37,533 nucleotides of DNA from Candidatus Caccovicinus merdipullorum (GTDB lineage Bacteria > Bacillota > Clostridia > Lachnospirales > Lachnospiraceae), in contig DVKS01000195.1 in assembly GCA_018715905.1 (NCBI GenBank), forward strand, positions 1-37,533, read 5' to 3'. Shown piece after piece: positions 14,713 through 23,313 of this stretch; positions within the stretch are counted from its first letter, which is position 1, and each line of letters opens with the position of its first letter. A program made the translations under genes and the position numbers. The notes below the pieces were generated by a model, which saw nothing but the letters and a program-made list of their open reading frames with translations, made no database searches and had not been told where the DNA came from.

Positions 14713-16214
14713 TCCGGGTGCTGAAGATTCAGCAGACGCCGGTTTTAAATTTCCGGGATCTGCAGAAACGGTTCTGGCCGGCGGAGATTTTCAGACAGAT
14801 GGAGATTTTTGCGGAATTTGCTTCCGTTCACTGCCGTCCCATCAGAACTCAGCTGGCGGACAGAGAAAGTGGAAGAAAATACTCGGCGGAGTATTTTACC
14901 AAGGATTTCTGGATGGGGATTCTTCACCGGAGCCGGTGGCCGGGAGAGGAAAATCTTATGGATTGTTTCATGGCGGCGGCAAAGGCGGAATTGGGCATTC
15001 GGGGAAACGATGAAGAAAGGGATCCGGAGGATTCGCGGCAGGATGAAGAGAGAGAAGCCGGCATGAAACGGGAGGTTCGTGACGGCGGACTGGAGGAAAA
15101 GCTTGCCTTTATTGCCAGAGAAAGGGGCAGTGAGGCGGATTATGGAGAAGTTATCCGGCTGCTGGCAATCTGTGAACTGTCAGAAGTGGATCCGCGGAGG
15201 CTGGAGCCCTGGGCCTGGAAGAATCCGGAGACGGCAGAAAGCGGGGAGGAACCAGAGGAGATCAGCCTGTTTCCTTATGAGAATACGGTGCAGCTGATGA
15301 CCGGCGGCCGCGTTCGGAAATTCTGGTATCATGACGATGACGTTCTTGCTCCAGGGGCCAGAATCCATACGGTGAAAGTGGAAGCCAGGGGGAGCGCCAA
15401 TCAATACGCGGTTCTGCGGATTGAGCTGTACAGCGAAAAAACCGGAAAGTGTGTCCAGAGCCTGTCCTTAAAGAGCGGGGAGTATCGGTACTGCAGCGTC
15501 TCACGGGAGAGAATTATCAAATTTCTGCCGGATGTATGCGTCAGCGATGAGTTGTGCCTAATGCGGCAGAGATACAGTCAGAAGGAACTTACGGTCATCC
15601 CCAAAGACGGGGAATCCTGGACATTAAAAACGGAGGAAGTCACAAGCTTTGCCCCGGGAAGCAGACAGCAGGGATTTCTGCTGATCCAGGGAGGAAAGGT
15701 AAATTCGCGATTTTACAGACCGGCGGAAGACTACTTTATCCGGCTTAAGATGGATATGCTCACTCTCCCGGCAGTGGAAGCCCTGATTACGGAAACCGGC
15801 TATGCCGTTTTGCTGGAGGACGGTTCTGTGGCCTCCAGCCGGCCGGAGACATGGAAAAAAGGAATCGTCTCCCTTTCCATGGAGGGGAGGGCTCCTGTTC
15901 TTTCCGGGGCAGACAGTCTAAGCTGCAGGGAGGCAGCCGTTTCCTTGTCAGGAAAAAGCCTTGCCTTTTTGGGAAACGAGGAAAATAAGCATGAAGTTCT
16001 GTTCTCGGGAAAAGGCAGGAACTTTTCTATCCGGGAAAGAGACGGACGCAGGGAAGTATGGCTGGAAGAGGGGAGGAAAGTTGATGTGGAAATTAAGACA
16101 GGGCAGATTCTCAGGAGATGCCAGGCAAAGCCGGATGGAGGGCGAGGGTATGGTCCAGAGAAAAGATCTGGCGAACATACAGCGATGGGAGAAGGGAATA
16201 GAAGCTGCTCTTGA
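14709..16214 (+). CDS. hypothetical protein, beta-rich C-terminal region
   Basis: This protein (501 aa) matches no family I know. The N-terminal 110 residues are helical (VLNFRDLQKRFWPAEIFRQMEIF) and are followed by a charged linker. From about 185 the sequence alternates short beta-like stretches (TVQLMTGGRVRKFWYHDDDV, YAVLRIELYSEKTG, YAVLLEDGSVASSRPETW), which could form a propeller-like or repeated sheet domain. No membrane segment is seen. The start overlaps the previous stop (ATGA). The last 25 residues are Gly/Arg-rich and lie over the next gene's start with a 65-base overlap, so the native end may be earlier or the overlap may be used for coupling. Confidence 0.62.
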   Translation: MIRVLKIQQTPVLNFRDLQKRFWPAEIFRQMEIFAEFASVHCRPIRTQLADRESGRKYSAEYFTKDFWMGILHRSRWPGEENLMDCFMAAAKAELGIRGNDEERDPEDSRQDEEREAGMKREVRDGGLEEKLAFIARERGSEADYGEVIRLLAICELSEVDPRRLEPWAWKNPETAESGEEPEEISLFPYENTVQLMTGGRVRKFWYHDDDVLAPGARIHTVKVEARGSANQYAVLRIELYSEKTGKCVQSLSLKSGEYRYCSVSRERIIKFLPDVCVSDELCLMRQRYSQKELTVIPKDGESWTLKTEEVTSFAPGSRQQGFLLIQGGKVNSRFYRPAEDYFIRLKMDMLTLPAVEALITETGYAVLLEDGSVASSRPETWKKGIVSLSMEGRAPVLSGADSLSCREAAVSLSGKSLAFLGNEENKHEVLFSGKGRNFSIRERDGRREVWLEEGRKVDVEIKTGQILRRCQAKPDGGRGYGPEKRSGEHTAMGEGNRSCS

Positions 16215-16974
16215 CCTGCGGCTGAAATTTGATTTCGGCCAGGTGCTGAAAAGGGCCTTTGAGGAATGGAGGGAGATTCCGGCCCTTACCCGGCAAAGTG
16301 AGGCGGCGGACATTGTCCTTTCTGCCTTTTATCAGCAGGGAAAAATCAGCGATTATCTGGAGAAACTGGAAGCCTTCGCGGACCGGATCCCATCCATGAG
16401 CAGCCAGGAGACGGTACGGAATCAGGGCTACTATAATTATCTGTTTTTCCTGCGTCAGTTTGTGGAGGACATGAAGCCCAAATATGAAGCCGCCAGGGAG
16501 GCGGCAGAAAAAGCAGAACCGGCTGAAACCACCCCTGCCAATGTGCTGCGCTTCATCAGCAGTGAATGTGCTTCTGTGGCAGCCCTTAAGGACCTGCCAA
16601 AGGCCAGGGAGGCGGTAAGAAGACTTAAGGATTCTCTTGTTCTGGGAAAGGCCAGGACTTCATTAAATATTCAGGACCTGGCTTTCGTTTCGGAAAGCAT
16701 GGAGCTTTTGGAAATGGCGGTGAGAAGCGGGGATACCAGAGAACTGGAAGAGGCAGAGGAAAATCTGATGCAGAGAAAACGCGCCCTGAAAGAAAACATC
16801 GACAAGGGAAGCGGGCTGTATGACATCATCAAGGCAGAAATGACGGAGGAGTGGTTTGAGGCACTTAATCCGGAATCGGACCGCTGCCTTGTGATGGATA
16901 TGCCGAAAGAGAAGATCCGCCAGCTTTACATCGAAAAAATCAGCCGCATACGGAAGAAGACAAATGGACTGTAA
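16150..16974 (+). CDS. hypothetical helical protein
   Basis: This protein (274 aa) is almost entirely helical (EVIPAL-like helices, EDMKPKYEAAREAAEKAEPAE, LEEAEENLMQRKRALKENIDK), ending with a basic tail KISRIRKKTNGL. The ATG at 16150 follows a purine-rich GGAGGGCGAGGG, replacing the longer track start that reads through the previous gene. It has no visible enzyme motif or membrane helix. Twenty-two bases separate it from the Hsp70-like gene, so it may be a co-factor or substrate adaptor of that ATPase, in the way J-proteins or exchange factors are. No HPD motif is present, so it is not a classic J-protein. Confidence 0.66.
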   Translation: MVQRKDLANIQRWEKGIEAALDLRLKFDFGQVLKRAFEEWREIPALTRQSEAADIVLSAFYQQGKISDYLEKLEAFADRIPSMSSQETVRNQGYYNYLFFLRQFVEDMKPKYEAAREAAEKAEPAETTPANVLRFISSECASVAALKDLPKAREAVRRLKDSLVLGKARTSLNIQDLAFVSESMELLEMAVRSGDTRELEEAEENLMQRKRALKENIDKGSGLYDIIKAEMTEEWFEALNPESDRCLVMDMPKEKIRQLYIEKISRIRKKTNGL

Positions 16975-16996
16975 TCGTCCGGGGAGGTACAGAAAA

Positions 16997-19057
16997 ATGG
17001 AGAGAAAGACCATTGGAATTGATCTGGGGCACTGCGAAACGGCGATGGCGTTTCCCAGACAGCCTGATGCAAATGACAGCAGATATGAGGTCAGGAGACT
17101 GGTGGGAGAAAAGAAGGATCAGGTAGTGGCGACCCAGCTTATCCTTACCAATGAACAGATGAAAAAGCTGTCCGGACATAAACGGCCGGAATATTCCCTT
17201 CTTTCCGGTCTGGGAGAGATCCGGATTGGAAATAAGCTCCCGGCCTATGTCCCGGATGGAGAAAAATTCTGTTATTTTAAGGTGCCGCCGAAATATTTTG
17301 ACCGTCCTTACGGAAATACGGAATGTGCAAAAGAGTGCGGCATCACCCACGGAATGCTGATGGCATGCTTTGCCTTTGCTCTGGTCAGAAACATTTTCCT
17401 GTACAACGTGGGGGACCTGAGTGAAAACGACCGAAAAGAAACGGATCTGCTCATCGGCTGTCCTACCACCAGGGACTGGACCTCTCAGGAGGCCCAGACA
17501 GAATATGGGGCGCTGATTAAGAAGGCCACCAATGTTCATGCCGTCCGCATCGTGCCGGAATCCAGAGCAGCCATGTTCAGCAGCGTAGAAAATGAAAAGA
17601 TTAAGGTTTCTGCCCTGAAAGGCGCTGTGGTCTTTGACTTTGGCTCATCGACCGCGGACTGTACATATATGCTCTTAGGCCGGAAAATGATTGAATTCAG
17701 CTGGGGGCTGGGGGCCTCGGAGATCGAACGCCAGATGACCATGGCGGCATACCAGAAGGCCGTGGAGACAAACGGCGCCTTTCATGCCGCCATGACTTCC
17801 ATAGCAGACGTGGAAGACGAACTTCGGACGGCTAAGGAAAGCTATTTTGATCACCGTTTTCCGCCCAAGGGCCATCCGATCATCTGCAGTTTTGAACGTG
17901 AAGAGGATGGAATGACCGTAGATCAGATGATTCGGATCGATGATCCGTTCATGAAGCAGGTTACAGCGGAAAGACCTATCCATGTTCTCTGCGACAGCAA
18001 GAATACTGTGTCCGGTTCCTGGGAAGAACTCTGCCTGGCTTTTTTTCGGGAGGCCAGGGAGCGGATCAGCCAGGCATCTTACACTTTTGTGGACGCTTCC
18101 GGAAAGAAACAGACGAAACAATGTGAGATCGACACCATTGTGCTCACCGGAGGTGCCAGCCGGATGGAATTTATTGCTGAATTATGCCGGGAAGCTTTTC
18201 CTGAGGCGAAGATTCAGAAAGAAGATAATCCTTCTCACACCGTGTCCAATGGTCTGGGATGGGTGGCGGTATCCGATGCTAATCTGGAATCCTGCAGAAA
18301 CGAGGCGCGGAAGCTGATCGATTCCCGAAAATCCTGCAGCATCACGGCTCTGAAGGAAAATCTGGAGTCAAAGATCTTCGATTTAATCTGCCAGACCGCG
18401 GAAAAATGCACTCAGGAGTGGGCCGACGCGCCGGGAGATAATCTGTCTCTCCAGGATCTGCAGAAGAAGATTACCGCGGAGATGAACAGAGCGGAAACCA
18501 AAAATAAGATTAACGCGGCCTGCGCGCAGATTATTACGGAATGGAAAAAGGAGCTGTCCTCAGCCATGGAAGAGGCGGTGAACGGACAGGTAGGCAGGCT
18601 CTATTCGGAAAAGGTGGCCAGAGGGCTGATGATCCCGACGGATGTGTGGGAGACTCTCCAGGCGGGAAATATGAAGCTGGACCAGATGGATGTTTCCAAT
18701 ATCTTAAAAGGCATTGATGTTTCCTCCATTGCCAGGCAGATTGCCCAGTGGGCCATTATCGCGGCAGCCAGCGGCGTAGGCGCGATTTTCGGCCCCGTTG
18801 GAGCAACCATTGGATTCTTGGCCGGTCTGGTAGCGGCCGCCTTTATCGGCGATGATAAGATGGAAGAAAAACGGCCCAGGAAAAAACGCCAGAACGCGGC
18901 AGCTACGGTGAAGAAGAAGATCCGGGAATCCAAAGCCCAGCTGATGCAGGAGTTTCAGAAAGATTTTTCCCGGTTTGAATCGGAATATTCCAAACATGTG
19001 GATCAGTCCTTAACGGCGGCTTTTGAGATTGTATCCTTAAAACGATTTTCCATGTAA
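16997..19057 (+). CDS. Hsp70/actin-fold ATPase with glycine-rich hydrophobic C-terminus
   Basis: This 686-aa protein carries an actin/Hsp70 nucleotide-binding domain: phosphate-1 GIDLGHCETAMAF near the start, phosphate-2 VVFDFGSSTADCTY (about 208-221), and the adenosine motif IVLTGGASRMEFI (about 381-393). It lacks a recognisable DnaK substrate-binding domain. The C-terminal third is helical and charged, then shows a glycine-rich hydrophobic stretch (IIAAASGVGAIFGPVGATIG, about 585-605, and FLAGLVAAAFIG), and ends in a basic coiled region. Glycine-zipper stretches insert into or bind membranes. GGGGAGG precedes the ATG at 16997. Together with the AAA+ protein next door it suggests an ATP-driven remodelling machine at the membrane. 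The substrate is unknown. Confidence 0.8.
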   Translation: MERKTIGIDLGHCETAMAFPRQPDANDSRYEVRRLVGEKKDQVVATQLILTNEQMKKLSGHKRPEYSLLSGLGEIRIGNKLPAYVPDGEKFCYFKVPPKYFDRPYGNTECAKECGITHGMLMACFAFALVRNIFLYNVGDLSENDRKETDLLIGCPTTRDWTSQEAQTEYGALIKKATNVHAVRIVPESRAAMFSSVENEKIKVSALKGAVVFDFGSSTADCTYMLLGRKMIEFSWGLGASEIERQMTMAAYQKAVETNGAFHAAMTSIADVEDELRTAKESYFDHRFPPKGHPIICSFEREEDGMTVDQMIRIDDPFMKQVTAERPIHVLCDSKNTVSGSWEELCLAFFREARERISQASYTFVDASGKKQTKQCEIDTIVLTGGASRMEFIAELCREAFPEAKIQKEDNPSHTVSNGLGWVAVSDANLESCRNEARKLIDSRKSCSITALKENLESKIFDLICQTAEKCTQEWADAPGDNLSLQDLQKKITAEMNRAETKNKINAACAQIITEWKKELSSAMEEAVNGQVGRLYSEKVARGLMIPTDVWETLQAGNMKLDQMDVSNILKGIDVSSIARQIAQWAIIAAASGVGAIFGPVGATIGFLAGLVAAAFIGDDKMEEKRPRKKRQNAAATVKKKIRESKAQLMQEFQKDFSRFESEYSKHVDQSLTAAFEIVSLKRFSM

Positions 19058-19090
19058 ACTTATTGGGGTCAGCGGGGAAAGGAGAGAGAG

Positions 19091-21058
19091 ATGGCGGACA
19101 GTGTACAGAAACGGATTCTTGGGCAGTGCAGAAACGCCCTTCTGGGGGGAGTGCCCATCCTTTATATCAAAACGGATTCCCATATTTTGATTCAGAAGCT
19201 GCTTCTGGATGAGACATCTCCCCTGGTGGTTCTGTTAAGCAATGGAGGACGGAAGGGGACGGAGGAGCAAAGGGAGCTGAAATATATGCGTCCTATTTAT
19301 GAGCTGGAAAATCCTCAGGACAGGCAGCTTCGATATTGCTTAAACTACCGGAATTCCCTCCCGGAGATGGATTCCGGCGGGCTGTACCGGGAGCTTTATG
19401 CCAGCCCCAGGGATATGGCCAATGAACGGATGACTGGCCCCTTTTTATGGTCGGTAAACATGCCGGATGATCCTCAGGAATTAAAGCGGATATACCGCGG
19501 GCTGGAGCAGTACGTAACGGCTCACGAGGACGAAAACCATCCCCAGTACCCGGTGCTGCAGCGGAGCGTGGTTATCTTGTATTCCTCCCAGGTGTTTCTC
19601 TCCCCCATGCTGAGAACTTACACGGAGTTTATCGATGTGGGATATCCCGATGAGGAGGAGATCCGGGAGCTGATTAAATCGGAATCCGGCGGGGACCGGA
19701 ATCTGATCGAAAACGAGGAATATCTGTCGGCTCTGTGTACGGATTTTCTGGGATTTACCACAGAGGAAATCGTCATGACCATGCAGAGGATCATGGCTGC
19801 TTCCTCCCTGCAGCGTTCTGATGAGGCGGAAGGAATCATCAGGGAGCATAAGCGCCAGAAAATGCAGGGAGGCATTCTGGAACAATGTGACCCGGAGGGG
19901 AATATCGGCGGAATGAATCAGTTCAGAGCGTGGCTGATGAAGCAGGTAAAACCCTTAAAGTATTCTGCTTCTTACATGAGAAAGAACGGAACGCCCCCGC
20001 CGAAAGGGGTGCTCCTGTGCGGAATTCCGGGATGCGGAAAATCCGAGGCAGCCAAGTTTACTGCCCAGATCTTAAATCTTCCCCTGCTGAAAATGGATAT
20101 TGGAAGCCTGATGGATAAATATCAGGGCGTTTCTGAACAGAGGATGCGGGATGCGCTGAAAATGGCAGAGGCCATGGCCCCCTGCGTCCTGTGGATCGAT
20201 GAACTGGAGAAAGGATTCAGCGGCGCCGGTTCCAACGGAGATTCTTCCTCCTTTAAGCGGATGTTCGGTTATCTGCTGGGGTGGATGCAGGATAATCAGA
20301 AGCCCTGCTTCATCTTTGCCACTGCCAATGATATCGGCGGTCTTCCCAAGGAATTTTTCCGGAGCGGACGATTTGACGGGCTGTACGCGGTATACCTGCC
20401 TACCGCCGCGGAGTGCGTCAGCATTTTTAAGTCCTGCATGGAAAGAATCGAAAAAAATATGGCCAGAGCCCGGCACTGCAGGAGAGAGGAGGCAGTGATT
20501 TTTTCCCCGTCCTGTTATGAGGATAATATGCTGCGGCGTCTGGTGAATGATACTTTGGTCCTTCCGGATAAAAGTCCCAGAATGATCATCGGATCCGACA
20601 TTCAGAAAGCGGTGAATCTGGCCATGGGGAGACTGTTCAACGAAACCAGGATAAACGGCGAAGCCTGGGACAGGGCCCTGCGTCAGGTGATTGGCTCCGG
20701 GGATTTCAGCACCTTCGGAGACGGCGAGGAAAACAGGGACAGCATCGCGGTCAGTTACTGCAGAATGCTGCGGAAGGGATTTATTCCTACGTCGGATCAC
20801 GTTCTTTTTCGGAAAGAGGATTATCATGTGGAATTCGCGGAGGAATATGAACGGTTAAAACGGATGTCCACCGTCTCCATGAGCGATGAGGAATTAAAGC
20901 AGCATAAAGAGCGGCTGAGGCAGTTTGAAATTTTGCAGGACAGCGGCCGGCAGTTTGCGGACCCTTATGATGCTTCCGTGTATCATTTTTTGAGAAACCG
21001 GATTAACCAGATGGCGGCGCTGCTGGAAAGGCGGGAGAGGGAACTGCTGCTTCGCTGA
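19091..21058 (+). CDS. Ycf46-like AAA+ ATPase
   Basis: This 655-aa protein has an N-terminal alpha/beta domain (VPILYIKTDSHILIQKLL) like that of Ycf46-type proteins, then a classical AAA+ module. Walker A is GIPGCGKS (about 311-318), Walker B VLWIDELEKGF (about 365-375), and the second region of homology is ATANDIGGLPKEFFRSGRFDG (about 409), with the arginine finger pair in RSGRFD. The pore-loop-like YQGVSEQRMRDAL lies between them. AAA+ proteins of this type form rings that pull or remodel proteins. A charged C-terminal half (about 545-655) is unassigned. It lies 33 bases after the Hsp70-like gene and just before a zincin, so unfolding coupled to proteolysis or complex disassembly is plausible. 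Confidence 0.83.
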   Translation: MADSVQKRILGQCRNALLGGVPILYIKTDSHILIQKLLLDETSPLVVLLSNGGRKGTEEQRELKYMRPIYELENPQDRQLRYCLNYRNSLPEMDSGGLYRELYASPRDMANERMTGPFLWSVNMPDDPQELKRIYRGLEQYVTAHEDENHPQYPVLQRSVVILYSSQVFLSPMLRTYTEFIDVGYPDEEEIRELIKSESGGDRNLIENEEYLSALCTDFLGFTTEEIVMTMQRIMAASSLQRSDEAEGIIREHKRQKMQGGILEQCDPEGNIGGMNQFRAWLMKQVKPLKYSASYMRKNGTPPPKGVLLCGIPGCGKSEAAKFTAQILNLPLLKMDIGSLMDKYQGVSEQRMRDALKMAEAMAPCVLWIDELEKGFSGAGSNGDSSSFKRMFGYLLGWMQDNQKPCFIFATANDIGGLPKEFFRSGRFDGLYAVYLPTAAECVSIFKSCMERIEKNMARARHCRREEAVIFSPSCYEDNMLRRLVNDTLVLPDKSPRMIIGSDIQKAVNLAMGRLFNETRINGEAWDRALRQVIGSGDFSTFGDGEENRDSIAVSYCRMLRKGFIPTSDHVLFRKEDYHVEFAEEYERLKRMSTVSMSDEELKQHKERLRQFEILQDSGRQFADPYDASVYHFLRNRINQMAALLERRERELLLR

Positions 21059-21094
21059 TGGGGAAAGACAAAGAAGGAAGGAGAGGTGACAGGA

Positions 21095-21745
21095 ATGGTT
21101 GCAGAGACCATAATCGTCCTGGGAATCGCCGCCGCGGTGCAGATTCTGTTTAGTGTAATCGGAGGACTGATTAAACTGTGGGGAAGCCAGGAAATGCCGG
21201 AAACGATTCAGGCCGAGATGAGCGATACGGACCAGGCAAAAATCCGGGATACGCAGCGGCTGATGGCGGACTGCTTCGGAGACAATGTAACAGAACGCAT
21301 CCGAAACGCAAGCAACAAAGAGAGGATCGCGCTGATGGCGGATTTCGCGGAGCGGCTGGCCAGGGAGTATGATCTGGATATTGAGGTTGACGTTACGGTC
21401 AGCAATCTCCAAAACTGCGGAGCTTATAACTGGAAGGAAAAGAAGGCTGTGTTCAACATCGCCCTTCTGATGGTTGACGGCGATCATGAACAGTTCGCCT
21501 ATTGCGTCCGGGAAACTCTGGATACCATTATTCATGAGCTCCGTCATGCAGTTCAGCATAAGAGCATAGAACAGCCTGGATTTTGGAATGTGGAGGATGA
21601 GGTGAGAAACGCCTGGGCCAATAATATGGCTTCCGGCAATTATATCCGCCCGGAGGTGGATATGCGGGCTTATGCCATGCAGCCCATTGAACGGGACGCG
21701 GTTACCTTTGCCGCTTTAGTGATGAAGGGGGTGGATGAACAATGA
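21095..21745 (+). CDS. membrane-anchored zinc metallopeptidase (zincin)
   Basis: This 216-aa protein has one N-terminal membrane helix (IIVLGIAAAVQILFSVIGGLI, 6-26) and a zincin motif HELRH (147-151) in IIHELRHAVQHKS. The His pair and Glu fit zinc binding and catalysis. A likely third ligand lies in the downstream IERDAVTFAAL segment, in the manner of gluzincin-like ExxxD motifs. The start is the ATG at 21095 after GGAGAGG; the track uses a GTG three codons earlier. Its stop overlaps the next start (ATGA). In this operon it may cleave proteins delivered by the AAA+ ATPase or process a signal at the membrane; both are inferred. Confidence 0.8.
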   Translation: MVAETIIVLGIAAAVQILFSVIGGLIKLWGSQEMPETIQAEMSDTDQAKIRDTQRLMADCFGDNVTERIRNASNKERIALMADFAERLAREYDLDIEVDVTVSNLQNCGAYNWKEKKAVFNIALLMVDGDHEQFAYCVRETLDTIIHELRHAVQHKSIEQPGFWNVEDEVRNAWANNMASGNYIRPEVDMRAYAMQPIERDAVTFAALVMKGVDEQ

Positions 21746-22140
21746 GAATTTCGTTTAAGGAGTTTCACCGTTTCCTCAGCGAAGACGATTATACGGATAA
21801 GGAGATCAGACATTTATTCCATGCGGTGAAAGCCATGGATCAGGAAAGCCGGCGCTGGGTTCTGCGCTGGTTTAATCAGGGCAGCTACCCGGATCAGGAG
21901 ATTGAAGGGGTTACGGCGAAGTATCTGGTGGAAACCTGCGGATATCGTCCCCTGAACGCGCTGATTATCCTGGACTGGCTGAAAGCGGATCCCCAGGCGG
22001 CGAAATACTTTGTCCTGAAGATCCCATCCACCATTCCGCCGGGAGAGGCGATCGGTGAGGAGATCGAAAAAATCATGGAGGCAGAGGGAATACCGGTCCA
22101 AAAGGCCGAGGAGGAAGAGGAGCTGGGGGATATTTTATAG
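21742..22140 (+). CDS. hypothetical protein (132 aa), last gene of the operon
   Basis: This small soluble helical protein (MRISFKEFHRFLSEDDYTDKEIRHLFHAVKAMD...) has a very acidic tail (QKAEEEEELGDIL). Several residues resemble a helical adaptor domain (VTAKYLVETCGYRPLNALIILDWLKADPQAAKYFVL), but I cannot name a family. It is translationally coupled to the metallopeptidase gene (ATGA overlap) and is followed by a strong terminator, so it ends the seven-gene transcript. Tight coupling suggests a direct partner or regulator of the zincin. Confidence 0.65.
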   Translation: MRISFKEFHRFLSEDDYTDKEIRHLFHAVKAMDQESRRWVLRWFNQGSYPDQEIEGVTAKYLVETCGYRPLNALIILDWLKADPQAAKYFVLKIPSTIPPGEAIGEEIEKIMEAEGIPVQKAEEEEELGDIL

Positions 22141-22172
22141 GAAATGGGCTGTCGGGAAATAGATATTTCCAG

Positions 22173-22212
22173 CAGGGGCCGGTACGACTCAAACGAGTCA
22201 CACCGGCCCCTG
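22173..22212 (+). terminator. terminator of the Hsp70/AAA+ operon
   Basis: CAGGGGCCGGT / ACCGGCCCCTG arms with a further GACTC/GAGTC inner stem form a strong hairpin 33 bases after the last stop. The following ATATTTACTCT is only moderately T-rich. Confidence 0.72.
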
Positions 22213-22225
22213 ATATTTACTCTAT

Positions 22226-22328
22226 AAGTCCGCCGCCGGATAGGCGGCATGCATTCAGGGATGCCAAATGCGCCGCCAGATTTTTGCGGGATCGCTGGTG
22301 CGTTGGCTGCCGGCGCATGAAGGTTTAC
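22226..22328. repeat. REP-like intergenic repeat, copy 1
   Basis: About 100 bases are closely similar to 32,217-32,324. It contains two hairpins: GCCGCC-GGATA-GGCGGC and a larger TGCGCCG...CGGCGCA stem, and ends CATGAAGGTTTA. It lies between the operon terminator and the PadR promoter. No coding potential is evident. Confidence 0.78.
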
Positions 22329-22414
22329 TCAAAAAAGATGGCTAATGACATTGTGATCAGTTTATGTGCCGCATTACCTTACCCACACACCTTGTAACTT
22401 TTTCGTTAAGCCTA

Positions 22415-22444
22415 TTGACTCTGATACTTTGGAAGAGATATAAT
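22415..22444 (+). promoter_or_regulatory. promoter of the PadR operon
   Basis: TTGACT (22415-22420) and TATAAT (22439-22444) are 18 bases apart, about 45 bases before the padR start. PadR proteins usually repress their own promoter, so an operator is expected here, but no clear ATGT..ACAT dyad was found. Confidence 0.75.
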
Positions 22445-22495
22445 ATAGTCACTACTTAGCAATCCTAAATAGCGAAACTAAAGAGAGGCGACGAT

Positions 22496-22855
22496 ATGAA
22501 TAATAAATATGTCCAGCAATTCAAAAAAGGTTCTCTGGAAATGATACTCTTATGCCTCATCGGACGCAAGGAAACTTATGGATATGAAATTATAACCGAA
22601 TTGAACAATAGTGCGTCTGTTTTGGGATATGCGAAAGAGGGAACCATTTACCCCATTCTGTATCGTTTACAGGAAGCAGAACTAATCAAATGCCGATTGG
22701 CTCCGGCTGCGGCAAATGGCGGCTCAAAAAAGTATTATTCTTTAACGGATAAAGGCAGGAATGTACTTGATGAACTAATCTTATTTTGGTCAAGCTATGA
22801 AAACTGCGTAAACGGCTTTATAGAAAGTTATCAACAAGTGAGGGAGTCCAAATGA
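22496..22855 (+). CDS. PadR-family transcriptional regulator
   Basis: This 119-aa winged-helix repressor opens with the typical FKKGSLEMILLCLIGRKETYGYEII, the recognition region EGTIYPILYRLQEAELI and the wing KYYSLTDKGRNVL. It is short, without a long C-terminal dimerisation domain, so it belongs to the small PadR subgroup. Its stop overlaps the next start (ATGA), and the partner is a HAAS-type membrane protein, a common pair in Firmicutes. Base composition is visibly lower in GC than the genes on either side, hinting at separate origin. Confidence 0.9.
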   Translation: MNNKYVQQFKKGSLEMILLCLIGRKETYGYEIITELNNSASVLGYAKEGTIYPILYRLQEAELIKCRLAPAAANGGSKKYYSLTDKGRNVLDELILFWSSYENCVNGFIESYQQVRESK

Positions 22856-23310
22856 AAGAACAATATATCAAACAGGTTGAAAAGGAACTATCTTTGCCAC
22901 GCAAAATGAAAAAAGAGGTTGTGCGTGACTTGAATGAAGTTTTTGCGTCTGCTATGGAGCATGGAGAAACAGAGCAGCAGATTATCCAGCGTTTGGGGAC
23001 GCCAAAAGAATTTGCAGACAGCACCGCAGAACAGTTTGGCATTGATAACACCAAATCGAAAAAAAGGAACGGTATCATTTCTGCTCTTGCTGCGTTCGTT
23101 ATGGCGGCTGCTGCCTTTTCGGTATACGCTGTTGCACAATCAGGAAAAGTACCAGAAGGAGCAATCGGACAAGCAGACGCGGCAACAAATATACAGATTG
23201 AGGGCGCGTTTGCCTTTGACATTTCACAAATCCTTTTGGCTATTGGGTTTGCAGCAACAGCTATTGCTGTTTTGTTCATTATCCGAACCATACATGAAAA
23301 CAGGAGGTAA
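22852..23310 (+). CDS. HAAS/DUF1700-type membrane protein
   Basis: This 152-aa protein starts with the helical HAAS signature (QVEKELSLPRKMKKEVVRDLNEVFASAMEHGETEQQIIQRLGTPKEFADS). Two membrane segments follow (ISALAAFVMAAAAFSVYAVA and ILLAIGFAATAIAVLFII). Members normally sit directly after a small PadR regulator, as here, and are thought to act with it in sensing. The family's exact role is unsettled. Confidence 0.82.
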   Translation: MKEQYIKQVEKELSLPRKMKKEVVRDLNEVFASAMEHGETEQQIIQRLGTPKEFADSTAEQFGIDNTKSKKRNGIISALAAFVMAAAAFSVYAVAQSGKVPEGAIGQADAATNIQIEGAFAFDISQILLAIGFAATAIAVLFIIRTIHENRR

Positions 23311-23313
23311 CCG

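Noticed and set aside
20072-20827. 251-aa minus-strand ORF
   Set aside because: Antisense shadow of the AAA+ ATPase gene, which has complete Walker and arginine-finger motifs.
22141-22495. Small gene or ncRNA in the gap before padR
   Set aside because: The 350 bases are accounted for by a terminator, a REP-like repeat and the padR promoter; no ORF with a ribosome site was seen.
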